Origin: Lineus longissimus
Lineage: Eukaryota > Nemertea > Pilidiophora > Heteronemertea > Lineidae
NCBI RefSeq assembly: GCF_910592395.1
Contig: NC_088312.1
Coordinates: 2,170,001 to 2,234,000, forward strand
Length of the DNA: 64,000 nucleotides
Direction: 5' to 3'
Below, in pieces: positions 32,699 through 46,290 of the stretch (its first letter is position 1; each line of letters starts with the position of its first letter). The translations under genes and the position numbers were made by a program. The notes beneath the pieces are model-generated. The model had not been told where the DNA came from. It worked only from the letters and a program-made list of their open reading frames with translations, and did no database searches.

Positions 32699-32946
32699 TA
32701 TTGTCTGTTCATCCAAATGATTCCAGAGTTTATTTTTGAGCCATGAATTTCAATGTCTATTTGGTTTGAAAAAGCGTCCCACCATGGCCTGCATGGAAGG
32801 TCTTGATGCCAGTCAACTCACTCTATGTCTCCAGGGAGTTGATCCAATTGTATGGCATGAATTTCTTGGAACTTGAAGTGAAGTTCCTTAGATTCTTGTT
32901 TCTTTCCTATTGTCTGTTGCACTGTGAATACATGTAGGCCTCTGAT

Positions 32947-33565
32947 TCAAGCCCACAGTAATGAGACAAGGTTGTATGTTACCTCATGATTACATGGAAA
33001 AGGGACTAGTGACACAATGTTGAGCCTAAGTCCCTTTGTCATCTCCCTTAATGGTCCCACAACAGACAGCACAACAAGGTATGGCCCATCCCAGTCAGAC
33101 ATGCTTCTTTTGAGGAGGCAACACTTGATCAGCAGTGAGCCTACGATACACATGGGGTGATATGAATAAAGACTAGCAAATGCTTTTATCTAAAACTCCA
33201 TGTACATTTACACTAGGCCTTTCTGTACAAAATTGAAGTAAAAGCATTTGCTAGTCTTTATTCATATCACCCATGGTAAGAGAATGGAACATCAAGTCGC
33301 TGACGTGTGTTTCTACAAAGACAGCTAGGTGAGCCCAAGTAGCTGGAGATGATGGGTTTCCCATGAAAGGCCCATCTACATGTATGACATAGTTCTGCTT
33401 ACAGATCATTGTTGTCATGTGTTTTCTTGGCTGGATTTTGTCAGTATGATATTTGTCTCTGGGCAGGCATATGCCAGGACCAGATGTGACTGACATGAAC
33501 AAGACTTGGACCAGTCTTTGATGGGTGATGCAAGGCCTTTCTTGTCTAGACAATCTATTGCTCAT
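32947..33565 (-). pseudogene. Coding-like remnant split by a foldback insertion
   Basis: Two minus-strand open blocks flank the foldback at 33155-33272: 33565-33273 and 33154-32947. Leaving the insert out, they form one long open stretch. The second block contains KRSMSDWDGPYLVV, which resembles the basic, WxGPY-containing C-terminus of some retroelement integrases. That likeness is weak and the first block is unrecognised. It is probably a decayed transposable-element ORF between the convergent AP4B1 and PRDM4 genes. Confidence 0.3.
33155..33272. mobile_element. 118-bp foldback with perfect 34-bp arms
   Basis: Arms gggtgatatgaataaagact (33155-33188) and the exact reverse complement (33239-33272) enclose a 50-bp loop. 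The flanking trinucleotide atg on both sides may be a target duplication. The inner arm motif gatatgaataaa-caccagcaaatgctt also occurs as a single arm near 22610-22640. Confidence 0.8.
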
Positions 33566-33960
33566 GGTGTGTGGTCTTCTGTGAAGAATATATGAATATT
33601 CCGCAGGCCTGTGTCATAACTGGTCAGATTGAGACACTGTCTCCCATTTTGGATTGGTACTTTCGTCCTTGACCGCTTTCAAAATGATGGAACCTTTTTA
33701 TACATGTACTTATGAGGTCTGTATGATGCTCTATCAGGTCTCAAGGTTTTGACCTAAGTCTGCAGCATGGTCGAATGATGGTCATGTTATTGTCTTTAAA
33801 CATGTTTTGTCTGGTTGCAAAAGTTGTTCATTGCGTTTTTCAACTTACTGAGATTATTTTGGGTCCCATTTGTACGTGATGATTTCAGATGCAAGAGCTG
33901 CGAAAAAGCCTTTCTCAGAAATCAATACAGAACAACAACGACTAAGTTTTCAAACAACAT

Positions 33961-33966
33961 TTTAAT
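33961..33966 (-). terminator. Possible polyadenylation signal of PRDM4
   Basis: The minus strand reads ATTAAA here, about 360 bp after the PRDM4 stop. No AATAAA is closer. Confidence 0.4.
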
Positions 33967-34322
33967 TAACAAAATATAACAAAACATGAATACATTCAAG
34001 GTCACATAGACTGCTGTGTAAAACGTGCGCCTGAGAATTCTACATGTACAACAGCTGTAGACAGAATCATTTGTAAGAAATAGTGATTGTATACAATGGG
34101 CCACACATTTTGATCCTCCCCTTGTGGTGCTTCTGTACGGTGTTATGGTACAGTATAAGCATGATGACCCTTAGAAAGAAGACTGATAATCCATGTCAAT
34201 ATCATACAAATACAATACAGCCACCAACAAAAATCATGAAATCTGTATTTTGTTCATAAATTTTCTCAAATTGCAAAAATAAAAGAGGCACCACCAGTGC
34301 TTCACATATCACAATCCACGTT

Positions 34323-37300
34323 TCAGCTGATATCAGAAATCCTCACCCTCTTCCGTCGCTTCTTGGGAGGCGGTATCACCTCAGCATCTACCACAGCCAC
34401 AGGCCCCTTACACGTTTTCTTATGTCGCACGAGATGGTATTTGGTAACAAACGCCTTGGTGCATTGTTCACAGGCATAATCCCGTTGCCCGGTATGACTT
34501 TTCAGATGTCTCTTGTAACTATTCGCAGAAAAGAATGCCTTGTTGCACTGAATACAAGTAAAGAGTCTTTCCCTTGTGTGCCTGTATTCATGGGCTTTGA
34601 GATCTGACCGTCGACCAAATTGAGCTTCGCAATACGAACAAGAATAGTTCTTCTCCTTCGTGTGGCAGATCATATGCGACTGCAGATGAGACTTCTGGGT
34701 GAATGCACGATTGCACTCTGGGACTGGGCAAGCGTGCTTTTTCTCTCCTGAAACAAGATGTGAATCAATTATGAAACGCTTGAAAAACTCTATACATTTG
34801 CATACATGCAGTGCCACCATATCGGATGACAAATCGGATGCCATGGATGGCGTGATGTCAGTGAGTGCCTGTAGGAGTTTCAGTGAGTCCAACATGAGTG
34901 GTAGGTGCCCGACTCTACCCGCACATCTCTGTTGCTTGAACTACTGCAGTTATCATGGCACATCCTGTATACAGAACTGTAAACTGTCTTACCTGTATGT
35001 AGTAAGATGTGCACCCTGAGGTTACTGACATCTGTAAACTGTTTATCACAGTATTGGCATTTGTGAGGCTTCACTCCCATGTGGCTCAGCAGATGGATCT
35101 GCAGTTTCCCCGACGTCTGGAAGGCTTTTTCACACCACTGACATTTCCACTTGCGGGCAGACATGTCTGGGTGGCTGTATTTCTGATGTTGTCTCATATC
35201 TGCCATGCTCGGGAATTGTTTGCGACAGATTTTACACTTGGACATATCGTCTACATTAGGAGTGACATCTGGAAAAAGTGATATTTGACTTTGTGAGTGA
35301 TGTTTTTGAAGATTGTGAGACTTTTGAAAGAAGGCTATCTGGTGGTACCACAATTTTGAACAGAAGTGGGACATGACATCACCATGTACATGTATGGGTA
35401 ACATGTAATGCACAAGTCAATATCTTGTAGCAATATTTTGTCCACCAAATTTGCCAATTTGAGCAAAGGTGCATATAGCACATGCAAACCTGTTTTCGGC
35501 ATCCAAAATTATAGGTAACATTGAAAGGTGAAAATCAACACAAACACTATTCAAACCAAGAAGAAATCAACTTACCGATCAACCCAGCATAATCCCGTGC
35601 ATACCACAACAAAAGCTCTGACCCTGCCTCAATCGCTTTAGATGTCACAAAAAATATCTGTTGGTTCTGTTGATAAGCGACGAGATTCTGCTCCGTACTA
35701 TTGCGAGCTTGCTGAACGAATGGCATCCAGTTTGACACAGCCTCATCATAGCCATTCATGATTTTGGTACATCGGTCTTCGACAAAGATCTGAAATTTGG
35801 ATATCTTAAGTCAGAAGGCCCAGTTTAGGTACATCATTTTCATAGAGACGTCTCATTTTCAGTTCAGTTTCTTATCAATCCTTGCTACTGGCCTACAGCT
35901 TGTCTTAGAAATACAATTTTTAAAGACAGAACAACCAGGTTCTCTCAAATATTGTTAAAAAAAGAATACTTGAACTTGTGGACCCAAGTAAAGTGCTATA
36001 CCTACCCTCCAAAGAGATAAGTCTGTCTTGTCTTCTTCACCTGTAGCATCTACGCATGCTCCCTCCATGGGGCCGAACCTGATCCTTGCTTTGAGAACCT
36101 CCCTCGCAAATACACCTATGGGAGAACAGAGCTATGGTGAGGCAACAATGTGGCAATCCACTGTCAAGTTGAGCCATTTCAAACACACTCTGGCAAAAGT
36201 ATCTATAAAGCATACCAACTTCACTCAGATTACAACTCAATACTTGCTTTTGAAATTTGGCAAGATCAAAGGAATGAATGCCATTTTTTGCACAGCCGTA
36301 CCTTGTGAAAAACATGTAATGTGTAATTTCAAAGTGCCTGATGACACATACCAGTAAGCACGAATGATAACGTAAATCAAAGAGTCGAGCCTACCTGTGG
36401 TGCAATCATTTACTAAAGATGGTTTCAGATTAAGTTGATGGGGAACACTCATCCTTGCTTTACTTAATATCGGTGAGTCGTTAATGATTTGGTAGTCTTT
36501 ACCATGGCGTGGGCAGGCATCGATATACTTCACATTGCAGTCAACACAATCTGAAATAGTCAACAAGTAACATGATCTAAGTGATGTAAGCACACTTTCC
36601 TCATTTCTTCATGAAATGTCTGTAGAACCAAACAAGTGTTGGGTGAGACAACCAATACCTTCCGTTTGGTATCAGTTCTTTCTCAAACACATACTATACT
36701 TACATATTCCTTCTATCTTGACTTCTTTTTTGACTGTGGAGATAATGTCAGCTGTGCCGTTGGTTTCACTAGATTTAAGGATCATCTCAAGCACTGAAAA
36801 CAAAATCAAGTGTATCCTTAGCTTTCAGGAAACACATTGAAATCATGGAAACGTGGCCTTACATGTCTTAGGTTCTGACAGTTTAATTTGTGTTACTACA
36901 TGTTCATGTATGTTACTTCTGCAGCTCATTACTCTGCAACCTGCAACCCTAGTCGAACCTGACCAATTACTTGACTACACTACTGGCTCAGTGTTTACTG
37001 GAAAATGTCCTTACTAGATAGAGACGGGAGACCATTTGGGGCATCATGACTCGACTGATCGTGACTAAGGTTTTCTTTATCCTGTCCATCCACTTCTTCA
37101 CTTATGACGATGTCCTGGACAACAGCACCCTCTGGCAGAATATCTTGAAGAGATACCCCACATTCTGAGCTGGTACTTGGAACAACTACCGCACTGACAG
37201 CTGTCCCATGAACTGAACTGGTACTAGTAACTGCTGCAGAATTACAAGTCGTGTGTGTCTGGGTGGTACTAGCAGCTGTTGACGACGGCAGAACCAATAC

Positions 37301-39464
37301 AGGGGGCGCTGACTGCAAAGCTGGGGCTGGTGGCTGTAACTGTAGGCCCATACTTGACAGGACATGGTAGATGGTGTTGCCAGTATTATCCAAAACAGGC
37401 CCAGTAACAGCTTCATTGTGATTGTTGGTGACATTTCCATATTGTTGTAGAGCCTGTTCAAGTAATGATCTTGCAGTGAGAACTGAAACATCAGCTGCCT
37501 GAATGACTGTCTGTCCTGGCTGCTGGATGCCCACTTGTCCCGGCTGTTGAACTCCTATTTGCTCTGTCGGCTGGATGCCGACTTGACTAGGCTGTTGGAT
37601 GCCTACTTGACACTGCTGCTGGATGCAGACTTGCCCCGTTTGTTGGAGTGCTTGGCTAGGCTGTTGGAGTAGTGTATGTCCCCGCTGCTGGAGGGTGGTT
37701 TGACCCTGCTGTTGAAGGACACTTTGTCCCTGTTGTTGAATGCCCACTTGGCCTAGCTGTTGGATGACTGACTGCCCTGGTTGTTGAATGCCCACTCTGC
37801 CTAGCTGCTGGAGGACTGTTTGACCTGGTTGTTGGATGCCAACTTGGCCAAGCTGTTGAATGACCGCTTGCCCTGATGGTTGAAGGATTTGTCCCAACTG
37901 CTGGATGAACGTTTGTCCCTGTTGCTGGATCTGAACAGATGGCTGTTGTGTCTGCTCAGTGTTTGGCTGTTGTTTTTGCACTAGCAGCTGCTGAATATCT
38001 TTGGTCTGAATTATGCGGGAGACAGGGATACCCAGAGCTGGAAAGACAATTTAAAAAACTCCATGAAGAATACTGATATTACGAGAAAAGAATAATTTGC
38101 CAATATCCAAAAGGTTATCATGTCGGTAATGCTCTTCCAGGAATTGGGTGTTTTAATATTTAAAAAATTAGAATTACGTTTTAGAGGGATTTCATTTTGA
38201 AATGTGCTGGGAGTATCAACAAACCTGCGAGCTGCTGCTGAAGTTGTTGACTATCTGTCATACCCTGAGTTTGATTCGTCGTTGCTATAGTGATATTGCC
38301 AGCGTTGGTGATGGCCTGAGTTTGCACTACCCCTGGAACAAAAAAAAATCAAAAATGTCAAAAATGACCAAAATATATCAATGCAATGAAATTGAAGCAA
38401 TTTGTCATAATAGCATCCCGCGAAGTTACTATTTATAGCTCACAAGGTCATTTGCATAAGATATTGATGACGTTTTAGTCACGTGACAGTCGGACATCGA
38501 CACTTACTTCTACGCATTCGAGCTTATTTCAAAGTCAATTATCTTTGACCCTGCATTGTTTTTAGTATGAATGATACCATAGAGTCAGAGAGAGAAATAT
38601 TCAGAACAATTATGTAGTATTTCCAACACTCGGACATGTGCCAGATTGAATCTAACTGCCCTAGTTAGAAAGCCTGAATCCATTACGAAACCGCGTTTGT
38701 CCGACATTGCCTGTAATTCAGCGATGGGGAAATAGAGGGCAGCAGCTGCAGTGACATCATCTTCGCGGAATGCTATTGAGGTATAGGGAGATGATGATCA
38801 CATCTCATGAACTGCCGATGTCAAAAACTGGTTGAACAGGAGTAACCTACCTTGCTTTTGATCCGAGACCGGGAGCAGATTGACAAACTGTGGAAGATTT
38901 CCGAGTTGACTTAGATTGATGGTTGGTAACTGAGACAAAGATGCCACTGTCATACCTGAAACAGTCAAAACGTAAGTGTTTACAGTTTGCATATCTCCAC
39001 ATTGTAGTTGCCATCAACAGATTTATAAATGATAAATGTATCATCATTGATGTACTGTACCGGTATGTGGCCACTATAGATTCATGCACTTGATTGGGAA
39101 CAACGTTTACGAAAACGTCGCGTCTCGTCACGTTACAGTAATGTAAAATGCATGGTGACGTGACGACGACCAACACTACGTCATGTAAACGTTGTTCCCA
39201 ATCAAGTGCATGAATCTATAGTACTGTCATACTCATAATGACCGTCAAGATAGGCCATTGTTGGCGACCTGCCTTCTTTGAGTGACCACACGAACTTGAA
39301 CTTCTACACTTGCCTTGTGGTAGAGTTGGCAGCGCAGTTCCTGCAGTCGACACTGGCGGTACAGACGTGCATGCTGGCTGCTGCCGACTGACTGATATGA
39401 GATTATTGACGGCTTGATGTAGCTGGTCAACATTGATGGTAGCTAGCGTCGCATCATCCATCAT
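34323..39464 (-). CDS. PRDM4: PR domain zinc finger protein 4 (PRDM4), complete
   Basis: A nuclear transcription regulator. Ten exons (high to low): 39464-39314, 38955-38851, 38332-38225, 38037-37015, 36793-36704, 36550-36395, 36115-36006, 35789-35576, 35268-34993 and 34747-34323. They join in phase to 885 residues. Residues 1-120 and much of the fourth exon are Gln-rich. About 17 octapeptide units of the VGIQQPGQ type lie at genomic 37930-37500. A zinc knuckle (CVDCNVKYIDACPRH, about 494-508) precedes a PR/SET-type domain (about 514-652: ILSKARMSVPHQL, NWMPFVQQARNSTEQNLVAY, LLLWYARDYA), as in vertebrate PRDM4. Seven zinc fingers follow; the last is C2HC (CEQCTKAFVTKYHLVRHKKTC starts it), and a basic PPPKKRRKRVR nuclear-localisation-like tail ends the protein. 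Intron 1 uses a GC donor. The gene is head-to-head with BTBD10. Confidence 0.95.
37500..37930 (-). repeat. 24-bp coding tandem repeat in PRDM4
   Basis: About 17 units encode octapeptides such as VGIQQPGQ, TVLQQLGR and SVIQQLGQ, alternating between two flavours, so a 48-bp higher-order period is visible in the first half. The frame stays open throughout. Vertebrate PRDM4, as I recall it, has no such repeat. Confidence 0.85.
39074..39221. mobile_element. 148-bp foldback in PRDM4 intron 1
   Basis: Perfect 37-bp arms (ctatagattcatgcacttga start at 39074; reverse complement 39185-39221) enclose a partly self-complementary middle. It lies inside the GC-AG intron 39313-38956 and has no ORF. Confidence 0.8.
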
Positions 39465-40389
39465 TGCACCTTACCTATCAATTAAAGAAAAAAACACAAG
39501 ATTAGACAAAACAAGGCCGGAATATTGCTAAAATGCAGGGCATCTGACAAGGGAAGGAAAAAGACGTCCAAAATAACATTTTTAGGGGGCCATTTTTTTG
39601 AACACCCTGTGTAGTGTGTATTTTGTTTCTTTTTTGGGCAGGGCATATTCTACTATTGTAGTTCATTGAGCCTTTTCCAGACAATTCAACACTCAATCGT
39701 GATAATTTTCGGATGTAATGATTGATGGTGATAAAGAAAATCATCTTACCATGCACATCAAGCTTTTTGATTTCAAGAAATTGGAGAATTTGATTGAAAA
39801 ATTTAGAACATTTTGCCGCAATCAGTGCTGCCGGCAAGCGATTGAATACGAAACCAATTTACCGGAAAACCCCGAATGTTGCCGAAGATGACTTCATTTC
39901 CGAGAATACAATATGGCGAAAAATGATGTGTTTTTGTTGGAATTTCGATGCAAACTCTCTTTTCCTGGCAAACGTGCCGCCTTATAGGGATACTAGTCAT
40001 TGTTGAAGCTGCATACTAGGTATGTCTGTATGTTTCTTCTACATCGATAGGATACGTTCCCTTTTTTTTCTCAAATTGACGTTCATCCGACAATGGGATG
40101 GTCCAACTTTTTTACTCTATCTTGACTTCAATGTACATCCACAATGCATTATTCCTGCTGCATGTCCGACATTGGTCACGTTTTGATATAATCACATAAT
40201 GACAAATGTATAATTCATCTGCTACTTTCAGAACCAACTGAGGCGAACCTCGACCAAAGTCTGTACCCCATTTCTACTGAACCACCTTGACAGGTTTCTT
40301 CTGTGTGCTGTCTGGCGACTACTGAAACTGTTGCCATTGGGTTGAATCTATCACAGCAGTGCAGGATCCTGCCATCTCACTTGTTTGAG
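39465..40389. promoter_or_regulatory. Shared 5' region between PRDM4 and BTBD10
   Basis: The 925 bp between the divergent start codons must contain both promoters or first untranslated exons. No TATA box is evident. Just upstream of the PRDM4 ATG is an acceptor-like pyrimidine tract plus gatag, suggesting a 5' non-coding exon. A mariner-like terminal sequence occurs near 39560-39612 on the minus strand. Confidence 0.4.
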
Positions 40390-42750
<2,361 letters not shown>

Positions 42751-44530
42751 TCAGCGGTGCTGGTGTTGCCATGTAGATCCAGCTTCGACTTGGGTCATGA
42801 ACAAGGAGGTTTGGCAGCCTCTTGATTAAGTCTGATTTGCACTCACCCACTTCGGCAGTGTGGTCTACCAAACCTGAAAAACTTTTCGAAAAAAAGAAGA
42901 AACTTTGTTCAGACAGTCAATATGATCAACTTTTCTTCAAAAATTTTCGTACATGCACGTTAGATTCTGTGAAAATGTGGGTAGTAAATGTTGTCTGCTC
43001 AAGTCTTGTATAAATGCATGAGTGAAGTTGACATGTGCTTCCATCATTGATGCCATAAAAAATGATAGCTGTGACTGACGTCATCGTTATATTACATTTG
43101 GGGCAGACTTTATTGCACATGTTGGTAAGAGGGTTGTAAAAAATAATCTGAGGTGTGTCGTTTCTAAAATTGATGGTTGTCTTATTTTTGATCATCAGGT
43201 GTCCGATTAATGGCAACTGAAAACTAGTACTATATTTAGTGCTAGTTCTCATCGGTCATTATTGTATTGTCAATTTCATACATCATTTCATGTCATCCTT
43301 ATATAATGTGTACATTTCATCACTGAACATTTTCAGTATTAATGGTGAGAATTCATGGTTTATTTATTAACTGACTCAAATGGAATGTGGGAAACTTCAA
43401 AATAAAAAAGTAATACTGCCATTGAACATATAGAGTTAGAGCTATTGATAATTGTAATATAAGAACTCATTCCTTTCTGCAGAAACCTGTCTCTAAATTA
43501 GCAACATCAAGTTTGGAGTAGGGGGTCAGTGGGATTCTCAGAATCTCACATTGTGTCTGCACAAAGAAAGGAGTGTTGCTTACTAGTAATGCACTGATAA
43601 TACTGCCATTACATACATGTACTGCACATTCTCTGGTATGTATATATCAGCATTGGTGTACTATTGACAATGTATTGCCCAGAAGGTGGGAGGATTGCTG
43701 ATAACAAGTAGGCTTTAAAGAACCAGCGGAGTTTTGAACGCTTTCCAAGTTCACTCACTGCCCTATTTAGGATCAACAACGCCTTATGACCTGGTTACAG
43801 TAAACTTTATATGAGCCTTTCTCTCATCTTCTAGGATGATATCTAGTTCTCTTTTCTGGTGTATTAGTATTGTCATTTCTGATTAGCCACTGACTCTTAT
43901 AAACAAGTGAGATACATATACTGTATATGGTAATAGGTAGCATTGAGTAAAATGTCGTTGTCACTGTTTTTGTACATAAATGTGTGTTGTACTGGGAACT
44001 GTCAATATTACGGGGAATTATTTTTTAGTTAATTTCACAGAAAAATTCAATTTGCGAAAATAAAAATCACCGACTGACTGAAAGTTCATGAAATGTCTAT
44101 GCTGTTGGAACAGCTTTGTCGAGTTTTGTGACATGAGACTGTATTTGTGGATGAAGTTCTAGTTTTACATACAATAATTTAACAGCTAATAGAATTTAGA
44201 CGCAATAAGGCTGTGTTGTTTCACAGTTATGTAGAGTGGCAGTCAATTGTAATGGGCATCATAATCTCTTCTGAAGTTAATTTGGCATGTTGAAATAGTG
44301 AAGGACTGGGAGAATTCCATGTTCCTGTTGGAGGGGTTATTTGGAAGTTTCCATTGCGTCACTGTATCTTTTGTACTCTTAGGATTGATTGATTTGTTTC
44401 CCTGTGTTGTATGACAAGTTTCAAGCAAAGTAACTCAACATAAGAGATTGTGGTGCTCATTGCAGTTTGTTTGTATTCGTATTTGTACAGTGAGCCCTTC
44501 ATGTGATATCAACATTGCTTCTGCAATAAA
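42751..44530 (+). other. BTBD10 3' UTR and flank
   Basis: No coding sequence is seen. Candidate polyadenylation signals are AATAAA at 43401-43406 and 44525-44530; the second sits next to a T-rich stretch and would give a 1.8-kb UTR. Confidence 0.5.
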
Positions 44531-44599
44531 CTTTTCTTACTCTTCAATTTTGTTTGGTATGAATTGCTATTCTAAAATACCTCAACTAGCATCAGGAAC

Positions 44600-46290
44600 A
44601 CCCAGGTTTGAGCATTAGAACCATGGATTGGGGTGCAAATCACGACTCAGACAGTGGAATCACTGCCATCTGTAATGGTCGGGGACAGAATCATAGCTGT
44701 TCAGATGACAAGAGGACAGAATCACAACAAGTCTGCATGGAAAGCAAGGACAACAAAGTTACCACTCTCAAGAGAGGACAGAATCACAAGTCTGCACGGA
44801 AAGCAAGGACAACAAAGTTACCGCTCTCAAGAGAGGACAGAATCACAACCAGTCTCTACTGATTGGAACAACAGAATCATAGTTGTTTTCATAACAAGGA
44901 ACGACGACGGAAGGAATGGACGACAGTATCCCCGCAAGGCTAGCCAAATGACAAGGACGGAATCACACCAAATTTGGCCTTGTAACAAGGACAGAGTCGG
45001 CTTGGACAGAGTCACAGCCAATCTCTCGTGATATCAAGGCTAGTTACAGCTGGTCGAGTCCAGCCAGATAATAAGGACAGAATCGCAGCTAGTACCATTT
45101 GAAGACAACGCAAGAATTACATTCGCCAGCCTGTCTGGCTGACAACAAGGAGAGAATCACACCTATTCTGGCCTACTAACAAGGAGAAATGCAATAACAG
45201 CCAAGGTGATCTGATGACAAGGACATAATCGCAACCGGTCTGACCTGATGACGTGACCCGAATCAGTTTGACCAATGATGACACAGACAGCTAGTTGGAC
45301 AGCTAGTAGGCCCAAAATCTCGTTTAAAATCAAAGCCTTATAGTCGCATCAAGCCTGTCCTGATCAACCGGCTGCCAGGCTGGCCAAATGACAACGACAG
45401 CATTACGGCTTGTCTATGCTGATATCAAGAATCAACACTGGTGTGATCTTATACCAAGGGCAGAATCATGGCTGGTCTCTCCAGATGTAAGTGCAGGATC
45501 CCAACTTGTTTGTCATCACGACAAGGACAGAAGTACGGCCGGTGTGTCCTTATATCAAGGACAGAATCACAACGGCAGCTCGTCTGTGCCGATATCAACG
45601 CTCAAGCATATCACAGCTAATCTATCATCACGACAAGGAAGCACGGCCAGCGTGTCCTTGTATCAAGGACAGACTCACAACTAGTCGATCTCAATACCAA
45701 GTGGCCGAATAACAATTGTGGCCGGACTGGCCTAATCAATGGCAACTGCAACGACAAAGTCACAGCTAGTTTGACCTTGTCAAAACGGCGACATAATCAC
45801 ACCCTATCTGGCCGATAACAAGGACAGAATCATAGCTGTTCTCAAGACTCTCAAGACGATAGAATCGGGATCATAGCGGCTACCCTTGTCCTGATATGAA
45901 GGAGATAATCGATGTCGGTCTCTCATGATAACGACGACAGCATCGTATAGCTAGTGTGGCCTGATAATGAGGACAAAATTACAGCCGGTTAGGCCTGACG
46001 TCAAGGACATTATTCACATCCAGTTTGGCCAGATAACAAAGAAGATTGAAGGACGGACAGTCTGACCTGATGATAAGGATAGAATCACAGCTAGTCCGAC
46101 CTGAAGGTTGGGCGGGCCTCATCAAAGCTAGTCTGACCAAATGACAGTCTGGCATATGATAGCGAGGACGTCAAAATATCTGCGGACATATATCACAGTT
46201 AGTCTCGTCTGTACGGACGGGATAACAACCAGTGTGGCTTGATAGCAAGGGCAGAATCGAATCTTCTCCGCCCTGCTCTCCTACGTCATC
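44600..46290. repeat. Degenerate minisatellite, aaggacagaatcacagct-type units
   Basis: The phrase aaggacagaatcacagc, usually followed by a tagtctgacctgatgac-like stretch, recurs some 30-40 times with heavy divergence and an average spacing of about 35-60 bp. A sharper 59-bp tandem pair is at about 44738-44850 (gcaaggacaacaaagttacc). It gives short open frames (44633-45031, 45388-45684) that are simply the repeat translated. Confidence 0.85.

Noticed and set aside
36028-36357. 109-codon + frame within PRDM4
   Set aside because: It overlaps a PRDM4 exon and intron antisense, and has no splice or family support.
39309-39314. Conventional GT donor (gtgtag) for PRDM4 exon 1
   Set aside because: It leaves the wrong phase: the second exon then meets a stop, whereas the GC donor two bases away keeps the frame.
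39502-39837. 111-codon minus frame upstream of PRDM4
   Set aside because: Part of it is the translation of a mariner-like terminal sequence (ending in gaacaccctgtgta on +); only one end is present, so not even an element call is safe.
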